Source: an uncultured Lachnospiraceae bacterium (lineage in GTDB: Bacteria > Bacillota_A > Clostridia > Lachnospirales > Lachnospiraceae). From it: a DNA stretch of 7,656 nucleotides. Made by a program: the position numbers and the translations under genes. The stretch is from assembly GCA_900555005.1 (NCBI GenBank), contig USJM01000082.1:1-7656 (forward strand), given 5' to 3'. Position 1 is the first letter of the stretch. Every line of letters begins with the position of its first letter. Of the stretch, positions 1-6,571 are shown one piece after another. Below the pieces are notes generated by a model. The model saw nothing but the letters and a program-made list of their open reading frames with translations. It did not search any database and was not told where the DNA came from.

Positions 1-67
1 ATATGAATGATTTGGGGCTGCAGCTTTTGTCCCGCGCGGAGGGATGGAAAGCCCGCTGCGGATGAGA

Positions 68-88
68 ATGATTCTATTCAAGAATCAT
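68..88 (+). promoter_or_regulatory. 8-bp perfect inverted repeat before the first ribosome binding site
   Basis: The arms ATGATTCT (68-75) and AGAATCAT (81-88) are exact reverse complements separated by 5 nt (attca). The repeat ends 4 nt before the GGAGG at 93-97. No T-run follows, so it is not an intrinsic terminator. It could be a DNA operator for a sugar-responsive regulator, or an mRNA hairpin near the translation start. The dyad is visible in the sequence; any regulatory role is inferred. Confidence 0.4.
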
Positions 89-92
89 GTAT

Positions 93-97
93 GGAGG
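93..97 (+). promoter_or_regulatory. Ribosome binding site fixing the binding-protein start at 103
   Basis: GGAGG lies 5 nt before the ATG at 103. That ATG opens a lysine/arginine-containing signal peptide, so this site decides the start in favour of 103 over the in-frame ATG at position 7. Confidence 0.8.
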
Positions 98-102
98 ATA
101 AG

Positions 103-1434
103 ATGAATCGGAAAGCAATATCTGCAGTTCTCAGTGGAACGATGCTTCTGTCTCTGATGGCAGGATCCATGACAACGGTACAGGCGGCCGGAAAGACCAA
201 ACTGACACTCTGGCACATCCAGACAGGTGAGATGGCGAACGTCATTCAGGGCTCTGTTGATCGTTTCATGGAAGCAAACCCGGATTACGATGTCGAGGTT
301 GTACAGAAGCAGAATGATACGTTCAAGACGGATGTTTCTCTGGCGGCACAGGCCGGAACGCTCCCGGATATCTTTATTACCTGGGGCGGACAGACGATGT
401 ACGATTACGCGGATCAGGGACTGATTGCAGATCTGACAGAATACATGAACCAGGACAACTACAAGGATCAGTTCGTGGATGCCGGGATCGCACAGTGCAC
501 CTATAAGGATAAGATCTGGGCAGTGCCTGTTGAGAACATCTCTGTTGCCGGAATCTTCTACAACAAGGATGTATTTGACAAATATAACCTTGAGGAGCCG
601 AAGACGCTTGATGATCTTGAGAAGATCTGTGACACGCTCGTCGAGAATGGCGTGGCGCCGTTTGCACTTGCGAATGCGACAAAGTGGACTGGCTCGATGT
701 ATTTCCAGTATCTGGCGACCCGCTATGGCGGACTGGAGCCATTTGCTGATGCGGCAGCGGGCAAGGGTTCTTTCGAGAATGATGCATTCGAGTTCGCCGG
801 AACCAAGATTCAGGACTGGGTCGACAAGGGATACTTCTGTGACGGATTCAATGGCATGGATGATGATTCAGGCCAGGCACGTGCGCTGTTCTATACAGGA
901 AGTGCGGCGATGGATCTGATGGGCTCATGGTTCACGATGACGATCGCAGGTGAGAACAAGCAGTTCCTTGACGATGGAAAGCTTGGCTTCTTCCCATTCC
1001 CGGAGATTCCGGATTCGAAGGCGGATCAGTCTCTCTGCCTCGGCACCATCGGCGACAACCTCTATGTCGTATCAAACAAGTGCGCGGACAAGGAAGCGGC
1101 ATTCAAGGTGATTCAGTCTCTGCTTGATGATGAGGCCGTGAAGGAACGTACCGACCTTGCAAAGATCATTCCGCTGAAGTCCTTTAAGACAAGCGATCCG
1201 GTTGTCCAGGAAGTTCTGGATACGATCAGCAAGGCAAAGGGCATCCAGCTGTGGTATGACCAGTATCTGCCGAGCGAGGTTGCGGAGGTTCACAAGACAA
1301 CCTGCCAGGAGATCTTTGGAAAGACAATCACACCGGCTGAGGCAGACAAGGAACTTCAGGATGCAATGACCGCTTACCTTTCAAAGAAGGGGACGGCATC
1401 GACGGAGGCAGAATCAGTTGAGACGGAGGCCTGA
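103..1434 (+). CDS. ABC transporter sugar-binding protein (extracellular solute-binding protein family 1)
   Basis: This is the secreted binding subunit of a carbohydrate ABC importer. It captures a sugar, probably an oligosaccharide, outside the membrane and hands it to the two permeases encoded next. The protein has 443 residues, normal for the family. Residues 1-28 form a signal peptide: MNRK, a hydrophobic core, and a VQA-A signal peptidase I-type site at about 28. The mature start KLTLWH and the later AAQAGTLPDIFITWGG (about 85-100) are typical of family-1 binding proteins, as are many aromatic residues that could stack on sugars. The C-terminus is a low-complexity acidic Thr/Glu/Ala tail. 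The LMAGS segment at 18-22 resembles a lipobox with Ser in place of the lipidated Cys, so membrane anchoring is uncertain. Start chosen from the GGAGG at 93-97. From the GH120 neighbours I infer xylo-oligosaccharides as ligand; the binding protein alone does not show this. Confidence 0.93.
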   Translation: MNRKAISAVLSGTMLLSLMAGSMTTVQAAGKTKLTLWHIQTGEMANVIQGSVDRFMEANPDYDVEVVQKQNDTFKTDVSLAAQAGTLPDIFITWGGQTMYDYADQGLIADLTEYMNQDNYKDQFVDAGIAQCTYKDKIWAVPVENISVAGIFYNKDVFDKYNLEEPKTLDDLEKICDTLVENGVAPFALANATKWTGSMYFQYLATRYGGLEPFADAAAGKGSFENDAFEFAGTKIQDWVDKGYFCDGFNGMDDDSGQARALFYTGSAAMDLMGSWFTMTIAGENKQFLDDGKLGFFPFPEIPDSKADQSLCLGTIGDNLYVVSNKCADKEAAFKVIQSLLDDEAVKERTDLAKIIPLKSFKTSDPVVQEVLDTISKAKGIQLWYDQYLPSEVAEVHKTTCQEIFGKTITPAEADKELQDAMTAYLSKKGTASTEAESVETEA

Positions 1435-1479
1435 CGGCCTGGCAGCTGCCTCAACCGTGATTCACTTATAGACGACAAA

Positions 1480-1518
1480 AAAGATGGGGCTGCCATGAGG
1501 AGTGGCAACCCCATCTTT
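1480..1518 (+). terminator. Strong stem-loop between binding protein and permease genes
   Basis: The left arm 1480-1495 and right arm 1503-1518 pair over 16 positions with a single mismatch (C1490 opposite A1508), around the 7-nt loop tgaggag. The core is AAAGATGGGG against CCCCATCTTT. On the + strand only three T residues end the stem, so termination would be partial. On the opposite strand the stem is followed by six T residues. Such a hairpin after a binding-protein gene commonly reduces read-through into the permeases or protects the upstream mRNA from 3' decay, giving more binding protein than membrane subunits. The structure is visible; its strength and role are inferred. Confidence 0.6.
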
Positions 1519-1544
1519 CGGAAATGGCCTGCAGAAAGAAGTGC

Positions 1545-1559
1545 AGAGAGAAAGAGAGG
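1545..1559 (+). repeat. Purine-rich 15-nt leader element, copy 1, containing the permease ribosome binding site
   Basis: AGAGAGAAAGAGAGG lies immediately before the permease start at 1565; its 3' end (continuing as GAGAGGG to 1560) is the ribosome binding site, with 4 nt to the ATG. An identical 15-mer occurs at 5483-5497 before the dehydrogenase gene. It may be a shared translation-enhancing leader, or simply low-complexity purine sequence. Confidence 0.45.
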
Positions 1560-1564
1560 GTAAG

Positions 1565-2455
1565 ATGCAGCAGACTTCTCTCGCATTCAGACGGAAGAAA
1601 TCCATTGCAGTGGCTTCGACAGTATTCCTGTTTCCGGCGCTGCTTGTGATCGCAATCTTTATTATCTATCCGATCATCGATTCTTTTGCGACGAGTGCAT
1701 ATGACTGGAATGGCATTACGGACAAACTGTTCATTGGTTTCGGCAACTGGAAGGAAATGCTCCACGATAAAGTGTTCTGGAAGGCATTTGGAAACAACTT
1801 GATCGTGATGGTGCTGTCAATTTGTATTCAGATGCCGATCGGTATCGCCCTTGCAACCTGGCTGGACAAGGTTGGCCGCAAGGGAAATGTGGCGAAGGTC
1901 ATCTGGTTCATCCCGATGCTTATGAGCTCAGTTGCAATCGGCTATCTGTTCCGCTACGCGCTGGATGCAAACACAGGCTTTGTTACAGGGCTGTCCCAGC
2001 TGTTCGGAGGCGGAAGAGTGGACCTGCTCGGAAACCCGGGGAAGGTCCTTCTGACCTGCATCTTCATTATTTCATGGCAGTTTACACCATTCTATATGGT
2101 CTATTACCTGGCCGGATACAGCGGATTATCCGAAGATGTCAAGGAAGCAGCGATGATTGACGGAGCAACAGAAAGCCAGTATTTCTGGAAGGTAGCTCTT
2201 CCGCTTCTGAAACCGACCATCAAGAGTGCGGTCATCCTCTCAATGGTTGGTTCGCTGAAATACTTTGACCTGGTTTATGTCCTTACAAAGGGCGGACCCA
2301 GCCATGCTTCAGAACTGATGGCAACTTATATGTATTCCATGGCATTTGAATCTCACAGAAACGGATATGCGTCGGCACTTGCCTGCGGCATGTTTATCCT
2401 GATTTCGCTCATTGCGATTGTGACGATGAGACTGCTCAACCGGAAGGAGGACTGA
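1565..2455 (+). CDS. ABC sugar transporter permease, MalF/UgpA type
   Basis: This is the first of two integral membrane subunits forming the translocation channel of the importer. The 296-residue protein has a positively charged N-terminus (RRKK at 9-12), a first membrane helix at about 14-38, further helices near 78-98, 109-130 and 160-182, and two more after residue 218, the last at about 268-289. The cytoplasmic EAA loop that docks on the ATPase is clear: E194-A-A-M-I-D-G200 followed by LP at 212-213. The MalF-like order, a longer N-terminal helix followed by the soluble stretch YDWNG...GNWKEML, is normal for this family. Start chosen at 1565 from the GAGAGGG ribosome binding site 4 nt upstream; an in-frame GTG at 1502 lies inside the preceding hairpin. 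The ATPase subunit is not encoded in the window. Confidence 0.93.
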   Translation: MQQTSLAFRRKKSIAVASTVFLFPALLVIAIFIIYPIIDSFATSAYDWNGITDKLFIGFGNWKEMLHDKVFWKAFGNNLIVMVLSICIQMPIGIALATWLDKVGRKGNVAKVIWFIPMLMSSVAIGYLFRYALDANTGFVTGLSQLFGGGRVDLLGNPGKVLLTCIFIISWQFTPFYMVYYLAGYSGLSEDVKEAAMIDGATESQYFWKVALPLLKPTIKSAVILSMVGSLKYFDLVYVLTKGGPSHASELMATYMYSMAFESHRNGYASALACGMFILISLIAIVTMRLLNRKED

Positions 2456-2458
2456 GTC

Positions 2459-3298
2459 ATGAATTCAAGGAAAAAGTTCAGACCGTCATCCATCATTGTT
2501 GCGGTTCTGGTGGTTCTCTGGTTTCTGATCTGTCTGACCCCGCTGGTCTTTCTGATCATGAGCACGTTCAAGCAGCAGTTTGAAATGATGAACAATGGGG
2601 TGTTTGCACTGCCAGAAGGGTTCTACCTGGGCAATTACAAAGCCCTTTTTGAGTCCGGAAGAATCTGGAGATATATCCTGAACTCTCTGGTTGTTCTGGT
2701 TGTTACGCTGGTCATTCTCCTTTCGTTCAGTGCGTTTGCATCCTATCCGCTTTCAAGATGGAAGTTCAGAATGAACAAACCGATACACGGGTTCATCGTT
2801 GCCTGCATGTCGATTCCGATTCATATCACGCTTCTTCCACTGTACCTGATGAGCGTGAAGACAGGCCTGTACGACAGCATCTGGGCGTTGATCGGACCGT
2901 ATGTGGCATTCAACCTTCCGATTTCTGTATTCATTCTGACAACCTTCATGGCAACGATTCCGAAGGAGCTGGAAGAAGCAGCGGAGATTGACGGCTGCGG
3001 CAGATACCAGATGTTTGGGAAAGTGATGCTCCCGCTTGTGAAACCGGGACTTGCAACGCTTGTCATCTATGATGGAGTTAATATCTGGAATGAGTTCAGC
3101 TTTGCTCTGACACTGACACAAAGCGCGGCAAATAGAACACTTCCACTTGCTGTCAATGAGTTCCAGGGACAGTACACCATGAACACGCCGATGATTCTGA
3201 CAGTACTGTTCATATCGATCCTGCCGATGATCATTGTATTTATTTTTGGACAGGACAAACTGATCAAGGGTATGATGGCCGGCGCCGTCAAGGGATGA
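2459..3298 (+). CDS. ABC sugar transporter permease, MalG/UgpE type
   Basis: This is the second membrane subunit of the importer, pairing with the preceding permease. The 279-residue length is typical. The first helix spans about 12-35, then comes the MalG-like extracellular stretch FALPEGFYLGNYKALF (49-64), helices near 73-95, 109-131, 141-163 and one after 198, and a final helix at about 244-263. The EAA loop is E173-A-A-E-I-D-G179 with LP at 191-192. AAGGAGG at 2444-2450, inside the end of the upstream gene, lies 8 nt before the ATG, and only 3 nt separate the upstream stop from this start, so the two permeases are translationally linked. The C-terminus GMMAGAVKG is the usual ending of this permease class. 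Confidence 0.94.
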   Translation: MNSRKKFRPSSIIVAVLVVLWFLICLTPLVFLIMSTFKQQFEMMNNGVFALPEGFYLGNYKALFESGRIWRYILNSLVVLVVTLVILLSFSAFASYPLSRWKFRMNKPIHGFIVACMSIPIHITLLPLYLMSVKTGLYDSIWALIGPYVAFNLPISVFILTTFMATIPKELEEAAEIDGCGRYQMFGKVMLPLVKPGLATLVIYDGVNIWNEFSFALTLTQSAANRTLPLAVNEFQGQYTMNTPMILTVLFISILPMIIVFIFGQDKLIKGMMAGAVKG

Positions 3299-3433
3299 CC
3301 GCGGACAGCACCCCTCAAAGTCATTCAAACAGGGAGACACCATGGAATATTTTGTATCATCAACCACGCTCAGGTCGGGCGATGGCTCCAGAAATCATCC
3401 ATTCAAAACCATCGGGGAGGCTGCGGCCTGCGC

Positions 3434-3937
3434 GTGCCGGGGGATGTGATTTCGGTCCTTCCGGGGATCTACCGTGAAGAGGTAGATCCGGCAGTGGGCG
3501 GTACAGATGACAGGCACCGCATCACCTATCGTTCTTTGGAAAAAGGAAAAGCGGTCATCACAGGAGCTGAAAAGACGGGCCGCTGGGAACATTATGAAGG
3601 AGATACCTATCTTACACATATCTCCAACGGGGTATTCGGAGATTACAACCCATATACTACGCCTGTAAAGGGAGACTGGTATTTTGCAACACAGCCAGTT
3701 CATACAGGCGAGCTTTATCTGAACGGGAAAGCCATGTATGAGGTACCCTCGCTTGACGAAGTGCTTCACCCGGTTTTCTATGAAGAATCCTGGGATGTGC
3801 CATTTACAAAACACAAGTGGTATACCTGCCAGGACGGGAAGAAAAATGAAACGCTGATCTATGCAAATTTTCAGGGAGCTGATCCGAACAAAGAGCGTGT
3901 AGAAATCAATGTGAGGCGACGGTGTTTCTTCCCATAA
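3434..3937 (+). CDS. Fragment of the first GH120 gene: N-terminal half in the second reading frame
   Basis: As written, this frame reads from a GTG at 3434 to the TAA at 3935-3937, encoding 167 residues from PGDVISV to RRRCFFP. It is part of the broken GH120 gene, not an independent gene: no ribosome binding site precedes the GTG, its first residues continue the motif begun in the frame of 3342, and the family sequence resumes right after the stop in another frame. Confidence 0.5.
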   Translation: MPGDVISVLPGIYREEVDPAVGGTDDRHRITYRSLEKGKAVITGAEKTGRWEHYEGDTYLTHISNGVFGDYNPYTTPVKGDWYFATQPVHTGELYLNGKAMYEVPSLDEVLHPVFYEESWDVPFTKHKWYTCQDGKKNETLIYANFQGADPNKERVEINVRRRCFFP

Positions 3938-4025
3938 AGGAGGGAATTGGCTATATTACGGTTTCTGGATTTGTAATCCGTCAGGCAGCGACACATGGGC
4001 GCCGCCGACAGCATTTCAGGACGGG

Positions 4026-5357
4026 ATGGTCGGGCCACACTGGTCAAAGGGCTGGGTGATAGAGGACTGTGAGATTTCCGACTCAAGATGCAGCGGCATT
4101 TCCCTCGGAAAGTATCTTCAGAAGGGAAATGAGAATAAGTGGTCGACCTGGTTTTTCAAGGACGGGACGCAGACCCAGCGGGACTGTGTCTGCCAGGCGC
4201 AGCGGGAAGGATGGTCCAGAGAAACAGTCGGTTCCCACGTGATCAGGCGCTGCAATATTCATGACTGCGGACAGACGGGAATCGTCGGACATCTTGGCGG
4301 TGTTTTCTCTCTGATTGAGGACAACGAGATTCATCACATCAACAATAAGCAGGATCTGACCGGAGCTGAGATCGGCGGGATCAAGATGCATGCCGCCATT
4401 GATGTGACCTACCGGAGAAACCATATTCATCATTGTACAAGGGGTATCTGGCTGGACTGGGAAGCTCAGGGAACAAGGGTTACGCAGAACCTGTTCCACG
4501 ACAACACAACACCGGAAGGAACCAGAATCGGAACGGGGCTGTCACTTGGCGAGGACCTGTTCATAGAGGTTTCTCACGGTCCGACTCTGGTCGACAACAA
4601 TCTTCTGCTGTCAGACTGCGCGGCAAGAATCAGCGCACAGGGAATTGCATTTATCCATAATTTGATCTGTGGGTCATTTACGTGGATTGGCGGCGGAACA
4701 GACAACGGAGGGAAGAAGTTCCCGACAAACCGCTATACACCATACCATGTCCCGCACGGAACGGACGTGGCGGGATTCATGACGATTCTTCACGGAGATG
4801 CCCGTTTCTACAACAATATATTTGTCCAGAAACCAGTCCGGAAGGATTATATTGACTATGCAGAGAAACACGACGTTTACGGATGGAATGGATATCAGTT
4901 TGTCTGCGGAACGAAGCCCTACGACGGTTATCCGGATATGGAGATGTATAAGGAGACCTTTGCGGGTTATCACGGACAGGATGGCGTATGCCGGGATTTC
5001 TACTATGATCATCTTCCGGTTATGACAAATGGCAATCTCTACTTCAACGGAGCGCAGCCTTTCAATCATGAATCCGGTGCTATTGTGGACAGGGAACATC
5101 AGGTGCACATTGAACTTGTGGAATTGGAGCAGGGGGAGATGGTGCTGAGGACGGATCTGATGAGGGTTCTTCCGACAGGAACATGTCCGGTGGTTTCGAC
5201 CGATACGCTTGGAATGGCGTTTGAACCTGAACAGCGGTTCGAGGAGCCGGATGGAAAGCCAATTGTATTCAACCTGGATTATTTCGATCATTCAAGAGGA
5301 ATCGAACCGGCTGCAGGACCATTTGCGGAGATTCAGGATGAAATGATTGTCTTCTGA
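4026..5357 (+). CDS. Fragment of the first GH120 gene: beta-helix core with both catalytic residues
   Basis: This is the longest uninterrupted piece of the broken GH120 gene, 443 residues from MVGPHWSKGW to the true C-terminus at 5357. It holds WLDWEAQG and FIEVSHGP with the presumed nucleophile and acid/base, but lacks the first ~229 residues of the enzyme. The ATG at 4026 is an internal methionine without a ribosome binding site, so separate translation is unlikely. Confidence 0.6.
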   Translation: MVGPHWSKGWVIEDCEISDSRCSGISLGKYLQKGNENKWSTWFFKDGTQTQRDCVCQAQREGWSRETVGSHVIRRCNIHDCGQTGIVGHLGGVFSLIEDNEIHHINNKQDLTGAEIGGIKMHAAIDVTYRRNHIHHCTRGIWLDWEAQGTRVTQNLFHDNTTPEGTRIGTGLSLGEDLFIEVSHGPTLVDNNLLLSDCAARISAQGIAFIHNLICGSFTWIGGGTDNGGKKFPTNRYTPYHVPHGTDVAGFMTILHGDARFYNNIFVQKPVRKDYIDYAEKHDVYGWNGYQFVCGTKPYDGYPDMEMYKETFAGYHGQDGVCRDFYYDHLPVMTNGNLYFNGAQPFNHESGAIVDREHQVHIELVELEQGEMVLRTDLMRVLPTGTCPVVSTDTLGMAFEPEQRFEEPDGKPIVFNLDYFDHSRGIEPAAGPFAEIQDEMIVF

Positions 5358-5440
5358 AAAATGGCAGCCTGTCGGGAATGAACGTGAGAGGATGCCGGAA
5401 AACAGGGGGCATGGCTGATATGGAGGGTGTAATAAGCCTG

Positions 5441-5467
5441 AGCAGTGCCTAGAAGGCAGGGACTGCT
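5441..5467 (+). promoter_or_regulatory. Stem-loop upstream of the dehydrogenase ribosome binding site
   Basis: AGCAGT (5441-5446) pairs with ACTGCT (5462-5467). After a G-G mismatch, CCT (5448-5450) pairs with AGG (5458-5460). An alternative inner hairpin, GCCT-aga-AGGC, is also possible. No poly-T follows. It may shape mRNA processing or translation of the next gene; the function is inferred. Confidence 0.3.
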
Positions 5468-5482
5468 GATCAGAATGACAAG

Positions 5483-5497
5483 AGAGAGAAAGAGAGG
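5483..5497 (+). repeat. Purine-rich 15-nt leader element, copy 2, containing the dehydrogenase ribosome binding site
   Basis: AGAGAGAAAGAGAGG here is identical to 1545-1559 before the first permease. Its 3' end AGAGAGG acts as the ribosome binding site, 9 nt from the ATG at 5507, which fixes that start. Confidence 0.45.
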
Positions 5498-5506
5498 AAT
5501 AAAAAG

Positions 5507-6559
5507 ATGGCAACTCAGAAGGGAGCCTTCATGAGAGGGCTTGATCATATGATCATCAAGGAGATTGAAAAACCTGTTGCAGGACCCGGAAATGTAGTTG
5601 TAGCATTGGAATACATCGGGATCTGCGGATCAGATATTCATTATTATCATGCCGGGAAGGTTGGCGCTTATACAGTTGACCTGACGCAAGATTATATGCT
5701 GGGGCATGAGGCAGCAGGAACAGTTGTCGAGGTTGGAGAGGGCGTCACAAATCTTCAGGTTGGAGACCGGGTTGCGTTGGAGCCGGGTGTCACCTGTGGA
5801 CATTGTGAGTTCTGCAAAACCGGATATTATAATCTGTGTCCGGATGTACAGTTTCTCGCTACCCCACCGGTTCCCGGCTGTAACGAGGAATTCATAGAGC
5901 ATCCCGCTGACTGGTGCTTCAAGCTTCCTGACAATGTCAGCACAAAGGAAGGTGTATTGATCGAACCGTTGTCTGTCGGTTTTCACGCGGCGAACCAGGG
6001 CGGCGTTGGTGTCGGGGATACCGTGGTCATTCTGGGGAGCGGGTGCATTGGACTTTGTACACTTCTGTCAGCGAAGGCTCACGGAGCAGGGCAGATTATT
6101 GTAGCGGATATCGTGGAAGCCAGGCTCAGCAAGGCAAAAGAGCTGGGCGCAGACGTTGTGATCAACAGCGGGAAGGAGAATGTGCTGGAGCGTGTCGCCG
6201 AACTGACCGGAGGACGCGGGGCAGACAAGGTCTTTGAGACGAGCGGGGCTGCAGTCTGCATTCAGCAGACACCTTATCTTGCAAGGCGCGGCGGCGTCGT
6301 TGTCCTGGTAGGGATTTCTGTCCAGTCAGATATCAGTTATAGCTTTGCACAGATCATGGACAAAGAACTGACGATCAAATCTGTTTTCAGATACAGAAAT
6401 ATCTTCCCGAAGGCGATTGCTGCAGTCGCAAAAGGGGCCATTGATGTCAAACAGATTGTCACGCATGAGTTTGACTTCGATCATATCGATGATGCTTATC
6501 AGGAATGTGTCAATAATCGGACGGATCTGGTTAAGGCAGTGATCAAGGTTAAAGGGTGA
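5507..6559 (+). CDS. Zinc-dependent NAD-type polyol dehydrogenase (sorbitol/xylitol dehydrogenase family)
   Basis: This 350-residue medium-chain dehydrogenase probably oxidises a sugar alcohol to a ketose, or the reverse, in the cytoplasm. The zinc-binding N-terminal domain has C40 in GICGSDIHYY, H67-E68 in GHE, and E153 in LIEPLSVG, the catalytic-zinc set of the sorbitol dehydrogenase branch. The structural-zinc cysteines are C97, C100, C103 and C111. The Rossmann domain has G177-S-G-C-I-G182, and D201 at the end of the second strand points to NAD(H) rather than NADP(H). GSDIHYYHAGKVG is characteristic of the polyol branch (sorbitol, xylitol, L-iditol), not of ethanol or threonine dehydrogenases. 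The length is typical and the frame is intact. It lies between two GH120 genes and stops 12 nt before the second, which makes xylitol/D-xylulose interconversion an attractive role, but exact substrate cannot be read from sequence. Confidence 0.9.
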   Translation: MATQKGAFMRGLDHMIIKEIEKPVAGPGNVVVALEYIGICGSDIHYYHAGKVGAYTVDLTQDYMLGHEAAGTVVEVGEGVTNLQVGDRVALEPGVTCGHCEFCKTGYYNLCPDVQFLATPPVPGCNEEFIEHPADWCFKLPDNVSTKEGVLIEPLSVGFHAANQGGVGVGDTVVILGSGCIGLCTLLSAKAHGAGQIIVADIVEARLSKAKELGADVVINSGKENVLERVAELTGGRGADKVFETSGAAVCIQQTPYLARRGGVVVLVGISVQSDISYSFAQIMDKELTIKSVFRYRNIFPKAIAAVAKGAIDVKQIVTHEFDFDHIDDAYQECVNNRTDLVKAVIKVKG

Positions 6560-6571
6560 AGGGAGATACGG

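Larger units (their letters stand above)
1..102 (+). other. Leader upstream of the sugar-binding protein gene
   Basis: I see no convincing gene here. The frame of the downstream gene stays open back to an ATG at position 7, but the 32 residues this would add look nothing like a signal peptide, contain three cysteines, and precede a normal signal peptide beginning at 103. No clear -35/-10 promoter pair can be picked out by eye, so the operon promoter may lie before the window. The only structured elements are the inverted repeat at 68-88 and the ribosome binding site at 93-97. Confidence 0.5.
3342..5357 (+). pseudogene. GH120 beta-xylosidase, broken by three single-base losses
   Basis: GH120 enzymes remove xylose from the non-reducing end of xylo-oligosaccharides; this one has no signal peptide, so would act in the cytoplasm. 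ATG 3342 has AGGGAG at 3331-3336. The frame shifts near 3435, 3935 and 3995, each an apparent 1-nt loss, and returns to the original frame after the third. Rejoined, it encodes about 672 residues, slightly longer than the roughly 640 of XylC. In order: the DUF1565-like start SGDGSRNHPFKTIGEAA and PGDVISVLPGIYRE, VFGDYNPYTTPVKGDW, YANFQGADPNKERVEINVRR, GPHWSKGWVIEDCEISDS, then beta-helix coils. From recall of XylC (Asp382 nucleophile, Glu405 acid/base), the equivalents are D373 in WLDWEAQG (codon 4455) and E410 in FIEVSHGP (codon 4566). Both are present, so the only visible damage is the frameshifts. It follows the permeases by 43 nt, probably in the same operon. Family assignment is by remembered motif similarity. 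Confidence 0.82.
5358..5506 (+). other. Spacer before the dehydrogenase gene, with weak stem-loops
   Basis: This is the largest gap in the locus after the leader region. It holds a short dyad, ATGCC at 5392-5396 against GGCAT at 5408-5412, and the stronger stem at 5441-5467. There is no T-run marking an intrinsic terminator and no promoter pair I can defend. Read-through from the transport genes or a second promoter here are both possible. Confidence 0.4.

Noticed and set aside
7..102. N-terminal extension of the binding protein starting at ATG 7
   Set aside because: The added residues do not fit a signal peptide, and a strong ribosome binding site and normal signal peptide begin at 103.
1441..1450. 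10-bp palindrome GGCAGCTGCC after the binding-protein stop
   Set aside because: It has no loop and no T-run, and is adjacent to a far stronger hairpin; probably chance.
1502..1564. Earlier permease start at GTG 1502
   Set aside because: It lies within the hairpin, has no suitable ribosome binding site, and adds polar residues before a normal MalF-type N-terminus.
2753..3367. Long open frames on the minus strand (also 4674-5291, 6982-7614, 377-787)
   Set aside because: They are antisense to well-supported genes, have arginine/histidine/cysteine-rich composition without recognisable motifs, and lack ribosome binding sites.
3342..5357. Assignment of the beta-helix genes as pectate lyase or GH141 enzymes
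   Set aside because: The WLDWEAQG and FEVSHGP-type blocks, and the order of blocks from PGD..GVYRE to GPxWSKGWxIED, fit GH120 better. A generic beta-helix label is the fallback if a profile search disagrees.
5542..5555. 14-bp perfect palindrome TGATCATATGATCA near the start of the dehydrogenase gene
   Set aside because: It encodes LDHMII in the conserved N-terminus of the protein, and stacked GATC/CATATG palindromes arise easily; there is no supporting context for an operator.
5507..6559. Threonine dehydrogenase or classical alcohol dehydrogenase
   Set aside because: GSDIHYYHAGKVG, Glu in LIEPLSVG as third zinc ligand and the ADI motif point to the polyol dehydrogenase branch.
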